A stretch of 64,000 nt of DNA from Rhizophagus clarus (GCA_015698045.1 BLAL01000194.1:1364001-1428000); one strand, 5' to 3'; positions 1 through 12,246 are shown, counted from the first letter of the stretch. Notes: generated by a model from the sequence alone, not told the origin. Translations and numbers: made by a program.

Positions 1-1010
1 TGCCAAAGAATATTAACGGACAGTGTTCTAAAAAGTTTTTACAACGTTTTGGAGCTCATTTATAGCAACTATAAAGAAAGAACAAGAAATTGGGAACAAA
101 CTGAATTAACAAGCTTATGGTTCATACGAAGTTAAGGGATTTCCTATACAGAGTTTAACGGAAATGTCGTAACTGTAAACGTCCTTTTTACTCGATATTT
201 AATGGGTCATTTATAACTTTGCTGAATCCAACTCAACGTAAAAGCGATGGTTTTCGTCTTTAATTCAATAATTCACAAACGGAAAATGGGCTTAATAATA
301 TTGGTTGATGACAGTTATAGACAGAACCAATACCACCTATAGTAATTGAGAAGAAAAAAAGAATGATGTCACCGAATTTCACGGTGATTTACGATGGAAA
401 ATATCGTTCAGGCTTTAAAGGATAGAGTTATTCTATCAAAATTTATCAAAGGGTAACATTAAATACGATACGTTTGTTGTTGCTGACGATAGTACTTTAG
501 CCAAGTGCACCGGTAAACTTAGGAGCTTAGACCTACAGAATAGACGATATTCAGGTTCGATGGTTCCCGTCTTCCCGGGTTGCTGACCGTTACGTACAAT
601 AAAAAAAAAAAAAAATGCATCGCACAAGTAGAAGACATTCCTTCGTTTTAACTAAGAAATTAATAAGAAAGAATTCAAAGAATGTATTTTTTATTGGGGT
701 GCTGCACAAAAGTACTCAACTTTTTAAACGAAAATTTTTAGTTTACTTTTCTCCAGCGACGATTAAATATGTATACCTGATAGGGGAAATAATTATCTTC
801 CAGGTGAATTTCTTTGCGTAAATATTTTAAAACGACCAGAGATAAAGACAAGCATTCTCATAAACGAATTTATACATCAGGATTACATAGTAGTAAGAAC
901 ATTTCTAATGCTTTACGTTTTTACTTATAAGGTAATCTTTATTCAGCACTTGCAAGAGAGCTGAGTAATGTTACCGAGTTGTTACCAACTGATATTAAAA
1001 AGCTTGGCTA
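1..1010 (+). pseudogene. Unidentified decayed coding sequence
   Basis: No intact gene is present, but the plus strand carries coding-like stretches in more than one frame. Near positions 155-265 a frame reads CRNCKRPFYS followed by FNGSFITLLNPTQ, a short zinc-ribbon-like cysteine pair. Around 785-960 two overlapping frames stay open for 40-60 codons. A 15-base A run at 600-615 and several stops break any single frame. The cysteine pair recalls zinc ribbons of some transposases, but I do not recognise the family and this is only a suggestion. The window begins inside the sequence, so an upstream part may be missing. Confidence 0.25.
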
Positions 1011-1287
1011 AAAAATATTAGGGATAGAGATCAAAACAACTAAATTGCGTTATAATTAACAATTTTTCACCTCGTTGTAAAGATTTAAGAAGTATATGAT
1101 AGTCTATATTTTAAATTTTATTTGTTCTTTAATTTTTATATTTTATATTTTTTTTTTTTTTTTTTTCCTGCATTTTTTTCTAAAAATCATTGTAATATAA
1201 TAATAAGTACTGAAAATCAAAAAATTTAAAAAATGAAATAATACATATAAGAAGAAAACTACTAAAATTTTGAAAGTGTATTATAAT

Positions 1288-3143
1288 TCATTCATAATCG
1301 TCTTGATTGAGATCTGATTTTAAAAAAAAGCGGTTACATTTAAATTAACATAATTTCACGCTAACTACACATTTAAAAAAAAATTTCTTACCCAATTCAT
1401 TTAATTCACAATCCAAGCATTCTGAGACTATCAATAAATGAAAATAAATTTTAATATAATAATAACAATAATATTTAATTAATGGAAATTTCAGTTTATA
1501 CTTACTTGGATTTGCTGTTATCGATGAAATTGGTTCTATTAAAAAAAATTAAAAAAAATTAATATGAAAATACAGATTGTTGATTTATTAATATAAATTT
1601 ACCTTGAAACGAAGATAAGTAATCATTTGAATTTACTGGTTCTGGTAGATTTTCAAAATTTAAAAGTCTGCTTGTATAATAATTGCTTGCGGATGAGTTT
1701 GAAGATTTTTAGAACTATTTTTATCTGTTCTATTTACATTCTTCGATTTGAGAATAAATTTCTCCATCATTGTTTTTAATTTCATCACTATATTTTTTTA
1801 ATATTTGACATAATTCTTTAGCGGTTGGTCTATTCTCTGGTTTAGCACCCCAACATTTAATAATCAAGTCTGCAATTAATTTTGGTGTATCTTCGGAAAT
1901 TCTTGGTCTAATCCTTTACATATTTTAACAACCAAAATATGATCATGAGGAATATCATTATAAGGAATTTCTTCTGACATTAAGTTCATTCATCATTATT
2001 CCAAATGAATAGATATCTGCTGCTTTTGTATATTGATATCCACGCAAAACTTCTTCTGGTGTCATATAAGGTATTACTCCATAAACTCCTTTTTTGCCTG
2101 ATTTTTCTTCATTATTTACTGGTTGACACAATCCTAAATCACTAATAAATGGTAATGTTTCAAATAATATATTACCTGAATGAAAATCTTTATGAACTTT
2201 TTCAGCATCATGAATATTTGAAAGTCCATCTATAATCCAACATAAATATTCAATTTTATCCCCATACTTTAAATCATTCATTAAAAAATTTCTCAAATTT
2301 CCACCATCAAAATAATATAATACCATCATATAATCTTTTGTTTTTGGATTTGAGTTATTCCATAACAGATGATTATATTAGTAAAATGAAAATGGCCCGA
2401 AATAAATATTTAATCTAAAATTATTAAAAAGAGAAATTTTATTAATAGATATGTACTATACCACATGTACAATATTTATTCTAATTACCTCATTTAAAAA
2501 ATCATTACTAATATTAGATGAATTATCCAAACTTTTTAATACAACTTTTATATCTGAAAGTCGGATCCATTTTTGGATTTCAATATCCCAACAATCAATA
2601 TTTCCTTTGGGCCAATCAGCCGTATAAATTTTACTAAGACCTTCTCTGGTAAGATAAGTAACATTTTCAAAATTTTCAAAAGGTATCCATTCAAGACATT
2701 TTGACCAATACAAAGCATTAAGTTGCGATTGTTGTATTAATTCATCGATATTTTTATTTCCACTAGTCCAATTTTTAAAATTTTCTTTAAATCTTTTAGC
2801 ATTACAGGTTGACACCAATTTTCCCCTGTACTTGGTTCATTACATTCTCCACATACTCCGTATACTTCTTTTCTTTTTACTAGGTCCATAATATTTATTC
2901 TTTCAAGAAGATAGTCGGTATCATTTGAGTCAGTAGTTGAGTCAGTAGAAAAAATTGTAGCATGGGTCTATAAATAAATGATTAAAAAAAAAGGTTTAAT
3001 GTAAATTTATATTTTATATAATATAATACTTTTACCTGATAATTATCGCCACTATCTTTCCATAAATTTTTAGCATTAGGCTTAGAGTTATCTTCTATTG
3101 TATTTTCAGCAGTTGTATTTAAATTTTGGTTTGAACTGTCCAT
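1288..3143 (-). pseudogene. Kinase-family pseudogene, copy 1 (frameshifted)
   Basis: This is a full-length relative of the intact genes at 15881-17807 and 43411-45256, with the same exon order. Exon 1 starts MDSSNQNL at 3143. The Cys-rich module (CGECNEP..WCQP) lies at 2800-2870, the glycine loop reads TREGLSKIY, the catalytic loop HKDFHSGNIL, and the last exon ends with LNQDDYE and a stop at 1288. It is broken by single-base changes relative to the intact copies: a missing base in the WCQP/CNAKRF junction (about 2811), one in the sequence before MMVL (about 2350), an inserted base in the MNELMSEE segment (about 1983), and a missing base near 1913. A duplicated Glu codon follows APE-equivalent TPE. 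Loss of function is the simplest reading; sequencing error is unlikely given four events. Confidence 0.88.
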
Positions 3144-3774
3144 TTTATTAATATTTTTCTAAATAAAAAATATTTTATTATTATTGTTTTAGCAAATATA
3201 TTGTAGAGTTACAGATAAAATATTAAAACGAAGCAGAGAATCAGACTTTTTTAGTTTATAATGAAAATGATTTTTTTTTTTTTTAGAAAACAAAGTAAAA
3301 AAAAAAGGAAAAAGTGGTGAAACTGGAGTGAGAAAATTTAATTAGATGCATACTATGATACTAGTGGTACATGTGGCTCAGCAAAAAAAATCTTTCGAGC
3401 TGGCGATCACTGCGACACTGCTCCTCCGGATTAGTTAGATTCGACTGCTCGGGTCAGATTCCTTCTAGGTTTCGTCTTTCTAATTCTTATTGCCGCATTA
3501 CATATGTGTGATCAACATGAACAATCTGGGCCGCCGATCACTAATATTTTTCTCCTTTTACTAGGCCTACATGTATTTTATTTTAATCTTAGTGAGTGAA
3601 AAAAAAAAAATTTTAAAAAGTAGTCGTATTTTTTTTTCCTTAACAAATAACCTAAAAAATTTAGTAAGTTTTGATCCCACGTGCAGATCAGATTCGTTAA
3701 TTCTATCTATAGATTGGCATTCCTAGATATCATTTCATTTAATAATGATAAATATTTACAATTATTTCATCTGA
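3144..3774. other. Intergenic; carries a dispersed repeat fragment
   Basis: No gene seen. The block at about 3370-3435 (TGTGGCTCAGCAAA ... CTCCGGATTAG) recurs in shorter form at 13635-13668, so it belongs to a dispersed repeat of unknown class. The rest is AT-rich with poly(A/T) runs. Confidence 0.5.
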
Positions 3775-4515
3775 AATAATTTTCAACAGTTCAATAATAT
3801 CAACTAATATTTGAGCTTTAATCCGATTAAAAACTCAAAAACTCAACCAAGGATTCCAATTCTTTAGCGACTTTTTGATGATCAGTAATAGGCTCATTTA
3901 TTTGTTCTAAGATTGGTAGTCGTTCCGTAATAATTTTGTGTATCACTAGAGACTTGTTTTGCTGCTATAATGACGCTATACCGAAAAACCTCATATTCTC
4001 GAGTTGTATAGGTTTTTCTTTTTCACGTGTAAAATACAATCGACCAAATTCGAAATGTCATTTAATGAATAGATGCTACTTTCAGCCAAAAAATTAAGTA
4101 AATTATTATATTCTGCTAGTGGCATCATTTTCAAAATTTTTAGTTAATAATTTCGATGAATAATTTTTTACGAAGTTAGTTTTCTTAACTGTATTGATAA
4201 TTTTAGTCTTAATACTAATTGAAAATAATCTGCAGCATAAAAAATTTCAACTATATTAAAGTTTCTTCTATAGCTGATCCCGTATAAATGTATTCAATAC
4301 AATTTCCACTCCGAAAGGGTAAAGAAATTTGGTCTATGACTTTCTTTCAGTCCATTATAAAGTCTTAATTTATCAAATATTTCGGTTCTTGCTGCCAGAA
4401 TTGCTCTACATCCATAAAATTTCTTTTCATCTTCACATAAAATTTCTATATCACTATATTTTGAATTATTTATTAAAAATCTTAAATCATTTACTAATGA
4501 ATCTCCTTTCGTCAT
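3775..4515 (-). pseudogene. BTB-BACK domain protein relic
   Basis: Reading from an ATG at 4515, the first 70 codons give a BTB/POZ start: DLRFLINNSKYSDIEILCED, then FYGCRAILAARTEIFDKL and LYNGLKES, the usual substrate-adaptor fold that binds cullin-3 or self-associates. The next segment continues in another frame as the expected BTB end (YIYTGSAIEET) after one lost base near 4288, then as a BACK-like helical region (FYAADYFQL, then LAEYNNLLNFLAESSIY, then VAKELESLVEFLSF and IKAQILVDII at about 3790-3880), with further stops. In these fungi BTB-BACK proteins commonly end in TLDc or Kelch; no such end follows here. At least three disruptions make this a pseudogene. Confidence 0.75.
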
Positions 4516-4589
4516 TTCGAAGAAAAAAAAATTTCTTTTCTAAAATAAGCGTTCGTCAATCTATTTTACTATGTTGTATTATCCCTAGT

Positions 4590-4705
4590 CTATGCCCGGA
4601 TTTAGGGGGGACACCCTCTACTTTTTTAAGTATTCGAGTGACCTTGAATTTTTTCGGTTAGTAAAACCTATTTGTTACACAATTCCTTAATACCGTAATT
4701 CCGGC
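4590..4705 (-). repeat. Dispersed repeat, copy 1 (inverted to 61.8 kb)
   Basis: On the minus strand this shares an ordered series of blocks with 61765-61925 on the plus strand: TTTGGCCGG, GTGTAACAAATAGG, then CGAAAAAA..TTCAAGGTC / TTTAAGGTCC, and GTRGAGGGGTGT-like. The two copies are in opposite orientations. Class unknown. Confidence 0.5.
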
Positions 4706-5149
4706 CAAATCTACCCGCTTTAACGAACCCCATATCGTTTAACTATCGACTAAACTTCAAATAGTATATTATTAGAATTTATTTTTCGTGTAGTTACCTG
4801 AAAAAAAAAAAATCAATCTCGAACTTTCTGTCAAATAATACCGCTCCAATTTAATTGTACACACCCCCTCTATTTTCATTGGAATAAACATATAATATCA
4901 GATATTATATTATGTTTCTATTATAATTTTCTGAAATTTTCAAAATTTCCCAAAATTTTTCAATTTTATTATATATGCTTGTTTATTGTAAACCCCCCAA
5001 TAAAAACATTACGTTAAGAATTGACAAATAATTTTATACAGCCAATTTATAATAATAAAATATATTTCGCTCATTTTTATTTTATTTTCATTTTCATTAT
5101 TTTCGCTTTTTTTTTCATTTTGCTTATTTTCAATGTATCAATACTAAAC
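4706..5149. other. AT-rich intergenic, nothing recognised
   Basis: Low-complexity AT-rich DNA with several C-rich short runs (ACACCCCCTC at about 4860). No coding potential seen. Confidence 0.4.
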
Positions 5150-5530
5150 ATAAATATATTTGATTATAATCTTTACATATAAACTAAACTAAGTAAATTC
5201 ATTTAAAAAAATAATAAAATATAATATAAATTTTATTAAGTTATGTATAATAATCTTTTACATATAATTTAAACTAAATAAAATTTATAAATTATTAGTG
5301 TTTTATGTGTATCTGTTATAAAACTAAAAATATTATAAAATACATAATATTTTATTAAATGGTTTTAATCTTTACATAAAATTTAGACTAAGTAAATTTG
5401 AAAAATTATAAGTGCTTTATGTGTATCAGTTATAATTAAAAAAACCTTAACAAATAATAATTCACAGGTTTAAAAATTAGAAGTATTATAAATTTTATTA
5501 TATTCTTTACGTATAATTTAATTTCAATTA
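5150..5530. repeat. Diverged tandem repeat, about four units of 95-120 bp
   Basis: The phrase 'AATCTTTACATATAA..TAAACTAAGTAAATT' recurs at about 5170, 5250 and 5365, and as TTCTTTACGTATAATTTAA at about 5503. Two of the units also end with TGTTTTATGTGTATCTGTTATAA / TGCTTTATGTGTATCAGTTATAA. Units are strongly diverged, so this is an old local duplication in AT-rich DNA. Confidence 0.55.
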
Positions 5531-7324
5531 TGAATTACAGGTTTAAAAATTATATAACTTCTTTTTATAGCCGGTCATCTAAAAAATAGAATACTAAAAA
5601 AGTGTTAGCAGATAATTTCCATATCAAACGAAGTACTCTGCCGATCCTATAATCCTGGCCAGAAATTATAGTGGTCGTACTTATCATTCGACCAAGGTTA
5701 AGGAACCCCCCCTCCTACTAGTAGTAATCTCTGGGCGCTATGCTACCCCTGTCCTCAGAATCTCGATTCGCAGGGGATGGGGTATATACAGATCTAAGAC
5801 CAAACATGGAAAGGCATACTAAGTAAGATCAGCTATAAAAACACCTGAAACTTACCAAAGTTCTCTATATCGTATTAAAGTATCAACAATTGTATGTATA
5901 TGAGTCTTGATTTTTTATTTATTTATTATTTATTATTTTTTTAAAAAAAGTTTGATAAATTTTTGAAAAAAAAAAACCGAAAATAGAGAACTTATATACT
6001 TTATGAAAAATATGTGACTCAAAAATTATGAAAATTAAGCACAATGATGTATAGTCCGAAACTACGACTTTGACTCAGACTCAAACTCTTTTTACGAATA
6101 TTGAGTTCAATAATACAAGAAAATATTCAAATTTGCAATGACTCATAAAGTATATGTATCATAATAATGATTCCAATATATTTATTATTACCCATCTTGT
6201 ATATATATCATCAATATTATAATTATTGAATCATCAGAGAAGTATCTAGCTGTTTCTACATGAGTCATAATAAAATGAATTAATGTTAATTTTATTTGTT
6301 TATTCATAAAAAGTTAGAGCTATATGATATGTTATAATTGTGCGTGACATTTTGCATCATAGCAATTCAAGTTAATTTTTGATATATTGTATTTTGTCAT
6401 ATGTTGTCATAATAGTGTCACTAGATTAACATTAGTGCATGATTTTGTTTCATAATTACTAATTACTGCCAAAGAATGCTTTTTGTATTTCATTATTAAG
6501 CCAAAGATCATGTGGTTTATTACTTTTAGAATAATTCGTAACTGACTACATTATATTTCACAATTTTTCAGGTCTATTTACAGTACTAACATATTTAAGG
6601 TATATATTCAAAACTATTGTTATTTATTACTAATATTGTGAAAAATTAGTTGCACACGAAATTCACCAATATTCGCATTGCAATATTAAAAAAAATCATG
6701 ACAATAAATTTATGGAATATGATAGTGATACGATTTACAAATTTTGCTTAAAGAATGCCCCTCAAATCTTTTCGGATGTTAAACAAACAATTAAATTTGA
6801 ACAGCTTAACATGTGATTTATTACATGGGCTGTTAGTTGTCTATTAATACACAAAGAGAAAATTTTTAAAGGTAATAAGAGGTTGATATGATTTTTGATA
6901 ATTTAGTTTTATTAACAATTTTATGGGTTTAGTTTAAAAATCCATTAAAAAAAATATTGAGATTGAATTACAGCAAATTTAATAATAGAACTTGTTCTTC
7001 TCCTTTTTAGTATTCTTTACTAAAGTAGTGTTTATTAATGGATAAGAGAAGTATTGGTAATTTAGTAAATATTCCAATAATGTATTGTATTATTCCTGAA
7101 AATAAATGTGTGTGTGTTTTTTAAAAAATAAATAGAAAATTAGTTAATGTTAGATCTGTTAAATAATTAATTTTATTTGCATTATTATTGTTTCTTGATA
7201 GCAAATTATTTTAATATCACAATAATTATTTATGATTAATAAATTAATAAAAAACTTTCATTAAAAAAACATTCTGTCAAACTTACACTAATTTTAATAA
7301 AAGCTTTAACATACGGTACAATTA
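5531..7324. other. Intergenic, one weak coding-like remnant
   Basis: No gene is supported. At 6717-6815 the plus strand reads an open frame of about 30 codons (YDSDTIYKFCLKNAPQIF...) ending in TGA, followed by more coding-like sequence; it may be a piece of a decayed gene but I recognise no family. Confidence 0.3.
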
Positions 7325-7620
7325 AAATCACTAAGCATTAAACCATTTGGGTGAACCAATGTTATTATAAGATTTTGTTCGATCACTGTACCAGGTACAC
7401 TTATAAACATTCAAATTTCAACCATTATCTAATAAACAACCAATAGATGTTGCATCACCATGACCATATCATATTTTTGCACTCTAAAATTCTTTCTATT
7501 TATTGATAAAAATACAAAGCTATTATTAGTAGATTTCCAATCTGTAGTATTATTCCAAGAAAATGGATTATATCCTATTTGATTTGAATACTGACTGAAT
7601 ATTTTCGACTAAATACATTT
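7325..7620 (-). pseudogene. TLDc domain fragment
   Basis: The minus strand encodes the C-terminal half of a TLDc domain in consecutive but broken frames: IGYNPFSW with a following SFVFLSI, then after a one-base loss near 7470 GHGDATSIGCLLDNG, an in-frame stop, and NLNVYKCTWYSDRTKSYN, then SPKWFNA. GGYNP..W and the F(I/V)F strand are the usual TLDc landmarks; in these fungi the domain normally follows BTB-BACK. No BTB or BACK part lies upstream on this strand. Stops and a frameshift show it is dead. The family call rests on motif recognition. Confidence 0.65.
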
Positions 7621-7820
7621 TTTTTAAGTAATAATAGTTAGCTGAAATATTTTTAATTTGTTTATTGGCTTTAAATTAATATTTAAATTGCTAAATCTCA
7701 CGATGATTTTTACAGCATAATGCCAGCCAAATTATAATTCCAGCTAGAGTTAATTTGTGTATAATAAAAGAAGTTATTGACTTTTTTTACAATGTATGTG
7801 ATACAAAACTATGTATAAAA

Positions 7821-7981
7821 GCATATTTTGCAATGGTCAAAAATGGTCAATTTGACCCTAAAAGTGACCATCTACCTTAATTGATGGTTAAAAGTGGTCC
7901 ATATAACCCAAAAGATGAAAATGGTCGTATTTGATCACTTTTAGGAAATTAACTACTTTTGACCATTACAAAATAAATGCC
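7821..7981. mobile_element. Short foldback (MITE-like) element, about 160 bp
   Basis: The left end GCATATTTTGCAATGGTCAA and the reverse complement of the right end GGCATTTATTTTGTAATGGTCAA match over about 20 bases, and the interior is built of further GGTCA/TGACC motifs in both orientations. No coding capacity. A target duplication could not be fixed. Confidence 0.5.
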
Positions 7982-8028
7982 ATTTAATGTATTTAAATTA
8001 GAATATTTTTTCCTGTGCATGTTTAATA

Positions 8029-8887
8029 CAGTTCTTGAAAAAAGTAATCAGAATTTAATTGGAATTACAAAAAAATGCAAAAATTAATAACCAGTAATTA
8101 CAATGGCTTCAAAATTTGCAAATTTGTTGACAAATGTGCAAAGATCATACATGTAAAATTTCAACCTTTCAACTTTTTTCTTTAACTCACGATCGATTTT
8201 TTAATTTAGATTAAAAAATTCATCAAAAATTTAAACCATAAGAATTCTGAAAATCCTGATATAGATTCAATTTGCAATTTATTAAAGACTGAACTACACC
8301 ATGTTAATTCGAATAAAAAAAAAATCAACTCGCTAATTTTAGTTGAATGAACTACATGTAAAATTCAAAATTAAAACATGATAATTATAAAGGTTTATAA
8401 TGAAATCTATTTAATGTTAGATAAATAATATTTAAAATATTTGGAAAAAATATTAATTCGGATTAACTTAAGCGTTGATTTTTTTTTAATGATTTTTGAG
8501 TCAACTTTAATTACAATTTACTGAAAAATTAACTGATTGGATGACAAAAAATTATTTTATAAATCGATTAGAGATATATTTCTTTATATTTATGACATTT
8601 ATCATAAGTATACATGATGATTGTTTAATGTCTGTGAGCAATACATAACTTATGAATTGCTTAAATTTTAATGATTTTTTTTTTTCGAATTAAAAAATCA
8701 ACTGTAGCACAAAGAAATAAGATAAGAGACTGAAATTTTACATGCATAATCTTTGCATATTTATCAATATATTTCACCCCCTAAAATATTAGCTAATATA
8801 TGTCATGCAAAATTTGAAGCCATTTTAATCATTGGTTCTTCATTTATTGCATTTTTTGCAATTCCTGATTACTTTTTTCGAGAACTG
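8029..8887. mobile_element. Non-autonomous Tc1/mariner-type element with about 200-bp inverted repeats
   Basis: The termini are CAGTTCTTGAAAAAAGTAAT (left, from 8029) and CAGTTCTCGAAAAAAGTAAT (reverse complement of the right end, to 8887). Each is flanked by TA, and the inner arms remain similar for about 200 bp (shared ATGGCTTCAAA, ATGCAAAGAT, ATGTAAAATTTCA). A CAGT terminus with a TA target is typical of the Tc1/mariner superfamily (established knowledge). No transposase frame lies inside, so it would depend on enzyme supplied elsewhere. The arms have diverged, so the insertion is not recent. Confidence 0.7.
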
Positions 8888-8889
8888 TA

Positions 8890-10943
8890 TGTTAAACTTT
8901 TTAATATTATATTATTGAGTAAATAATTTCAAAGAAATACACTTAATTTTCAAATTTAATTTTTAATTTACTTTCAAATCGAAGGTTTTTTACAACACTT
9001 TTTTTCACGAATATTTAACAATATAATGAATGTTCTTTAATTTTTAATTACAATTTGTAACAAAATAAATGTGAAATGTGGTTGCTGCAGGTGCCATAAA
9101 AAATATTTCTGATTAAGCAAAATAAGTTGTGGAATTCTAAATTCTTTTCTCTTTGCTAAATTAATTAATTCTAAAGTTTCAACCTTTTCTAACTGAGGCT
9201 TCTTTTGATAAAATTGAAGTTCCCTTTCCTTCAAAATTATTTCTTATGCTTTTAACACAATATCAGTTTCACAATAATTTATATTTGAGCCTTTATTATC
9301 ATCAACTTTTTGATGTTTTTCTCTTTCTTTTTCTTTTGTCTTACTTTTTTTATTTTGTGTACCTAAAATATAATTATTTTAATTTTTTATTTCGATATTT
9401 AAATTTCTTTCATAAATTATATAATTATCAAATACCTTTTCGTGTAATTGATTTAGTATTTCTTTTAATAAATTTACAAACTTGAAGTTTTCTCTCTTTG
9501 GTCTTTAATTATTTTTCAGAACTTTGGCAGGCACTTATTTTCACCTATTGCTAATTTAAGATCTTTTCCTATCTTCCTTTTGGTCCCTTTTAAAATCTTC
9601 AAGAACATCAAGTATGATCTCTGTTATTTTTCCAAGATTTGCACCATTAAGTCTATCTTCTTTTTTGTGATATTTCAATATCCTCTTTACCATTAAGTAC
9701 TTTGTATAATTTTCTTTTTGTGATGGGATATCATTCTCTTTATTATCACTTTATTATCAAATACACGATGGATTTTCGTAAATTATCAATCAACTATTTA
9801 ACTACTTTGTTATCAAAGTTCTCTTGATTAGCAAATACTTTTTCATAATTTCTGCTTTAATGTTAAATAAATGAAAAATCAGCTTATGCTCTTATATAAA
9901 GTCAAATTCTTGTACACTCATAATCAATTTATCAAGACAAATGATAACTTTACAAACTAAAATAGTGAAAACCATATGGTGCTTTCTTGACGAGATTAAT
10001 AAAAGGCTCAATAATTGCTTCTTATTCATCCTCGGAAAAAGAAAATGATTGGAGAAGAATCGCGAGTTGAGTTGTCCTACTATCATTGTGATTATTGGTG
10101 ATGGCTGCTTGTCGTTCAACAGATATGAGTGAAACTGCATTTTTTAAAACCGCAACAAGCTTTGACTGTTTTTGAGATGAGGAAGAGGAGAACTTATCTA
10201 CAAAATGTCGCTATGTGAATCATTTATTCTCAATGGGCTGATGCGAGTTGTTAATATTCTCTTTGATAATACCTGAACGTATCCATGTTGAAAGCATTTT
10301 TTACCCATAATAAGACATAACAAAAAATCTATTGCATGAGAGCGCAATAGAATGTTTTATATTCTCGTCACAGTAGTCAGCAATCACAAGATTTATTATT
10401 TATTTTCTGCAACAACCCACATGGGCGGAACTTTATTAATATTTATGTGTGATAAGAATTGCTATTTGCTACATCACAAAGCTCATATGATAAAGTGCAA
10501 TAAAATGGTTGGGTGATCATGATCTATCTTTAAAAGAGCGTAATTCTAAGGAAGGACTAATAGCGCTCAACATGGATATTATTGATGTTACTACAAATCA
10601 CAAATCAAATTTTTTCTCGACCATTACATCATTAGATTTTTTTTGCTGATTCATTACATTTTTTTTATTTTATTTTTTTTTTACCGATTTATTATAATTA
10701 TGTAATTTTGTAATGTAATTAGGCTTCCTTATATAAAGAAGTACTAACTCTTAGTTTTGAGTTTATTTACTCTTTACTTTCTTATTAAAAAAACTAACAA
10801 AATATTATATATTTTTTATTGACATTTTATAGTTACTAAGAAAAAAAGTAACATGTGACATTCTTGTGTTAGGTGTCGTGCCACTAACCTGATTTTGCAC
10901 CTATAATAAGTTTTTCTGCTCGGTTAGATAACCCTCCAAAAAG
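8890..10943. other. Gene-poor region with minor open stretches
   Basis: No gene is confidently recognised. On the minus strand 9556-9758 stays open for about 66 codons (ends GKITEIILDVLEDFKRDQKE...RS stop), with a lysine/aspartate-rich composition like real protein, and 9892-10140 is open for 82 codons. They may be parts of one decayed gene. At about 10330-10353 there is a small inverted repeat, CTATTGC ... GCAATAG. Confidence 0.3.
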
Positions 10944-11296
10944 ATGGATAAAACAACTTGTGAAGGAACCGTTAAGGTAATTTAAATAGATTAAAGAAAA
11001 AAAATTTGTTTTTTAACCAACCTATTTTTGCAGTACTATATCAACAGAAGTCAAAAAAGTCAATGGAGAGAAGGTAAGGGAGCTGACAACCCAGGGATCA
11101 GTGAATTGTGGAGACGTAAGTTTTCTATTGTGAAATTTCTATGTGAGTCCTCCAATCAGGGGAATGACAATCAAGAAGCGAGAGGAGTATCTCACGCAGA
11201 AGCTGGCACTAGATTTGAAGAGATAGATCATGAAGATGGAGCCAAGAAAGAATTATTGCCCACATACAATAAACATTACATACACGATACAAGATG

Positions 11297-12246
11297 ACAA
11301 ATTAGTGAGATTCATGGCCAGAACTTCGATTGCATTAACACTGGCAAAATCGTCAATGCTAACAAAATCGATGTTGAGCAAAATACAATCAGAGGTCGCA
11401 GAATTGAGAGTGAAAATTATGGAGATATTCAAACTGGTGAATACTGTTCTAACCGAACAAGAATTAGAGAAATGCACCTGGCCCTGGGGCAATTGCTCCA
11501 AGTCACTACCATTAGAAGCTCTACAAAGACTATATGGGCACCATGTAAACTTGTACTCCCACACTTTCGTGTTAGAAATGATGGAAGTCATGAACTTATG
11601 TGCAAAATGCCAGTAGGTGGCCAACTTGATGAATCTTGTGGGGATCGCAACAGTTCACCAATGGCAATCGAAGTGATTGCGAATGAAGGTAAACGTAAAC
11701 TTTTTGCATCCTATGTTAACCATGGACCCTGCGAAGTATCAAATCTTGAATGTATCAAAATGGGATCAGATCTTGACTTTTATGTTACCACAGTTCAAGA
11801 ATATGGGTTTAACCATATTATACTCATTGGAAAACGTGATTTTGGAATAATCTTCTTAGATTGTTATGGTCGCATCTTTATATTAGATGTGATGTCTAAC
11901 GTATTATGGCCACTTGGAGATACTTTTGAAGAGTCAGTAACAAAGCCTTGGACTGGCGAGGTGGCTTGGGATGTTGATGAAGACGGGACTGTTTTTGAAT
12001 TCCAGTATTGTATGTATGCAAGTCTTGATTGCTTTTACCATTATTTACTGTATGTAACTTTCTTCTCTTTTCCAGATGGCACTGCCAAAAGAATTCAAGA
12101 AGATCCAAAACCACTGAAAATCGAGAAAACTCATAAGAAAACTAAAAGTAAGAATGGAAAAAGGGGAAAAAAAAGAAAAGTATACTTTTTTGATTTCTTT
12201 ATTATTTTCCATTCTATTTTATATTTTCATCCTTTTATAGACGTAA
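11297..12246 (+). CDS. Unrecognised protein, 3' part of a multi-exon or decayed gene
   Basis: One frame is open from 11297 to 12290, with an ATG at 11472. I do not recognise the family. The core (PMAIEVIANEGKRKLFASYV; then GSDLDFYVTTVQEYGFNHI; then LIGKRDFGIIFLDCYGRIF; then PWTGEVAWDVDEDGTVFEF) looks like a compact alpha/beta domain and the C-terminus is strongly basic (KKTKSKNGKRGKKRK), suggesting nucleic-acid binding or nuclear import. A 66-bp in-frame intron is likely at 12010-12075 (GTATGT..TTCCAG) and another at 12180-12240 (GTATAC..TATAG), giving a stop at 12244. Upstream pieces on the same strand fit as earlier exons: a frame ending at 10976 joins across an intron to 11034 and reads STISTEVKKVNGEKVRELTT. 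The 5' end is not resolved, and frame changes between 11100 and 11470 may be decay. Confidence 0.45.

Noticed and set aside
436..627. 63-codon minus-strand frame starting MCDAFFFFF
   Set aside because: Starts in a homopolymer, and the surrounding plus strand looks more coding-like.
11253..11624. Minus-strand 123-codon frame
   Set aside because: Antisense to the coding-like plus-strand exons with splice signals; no domain.
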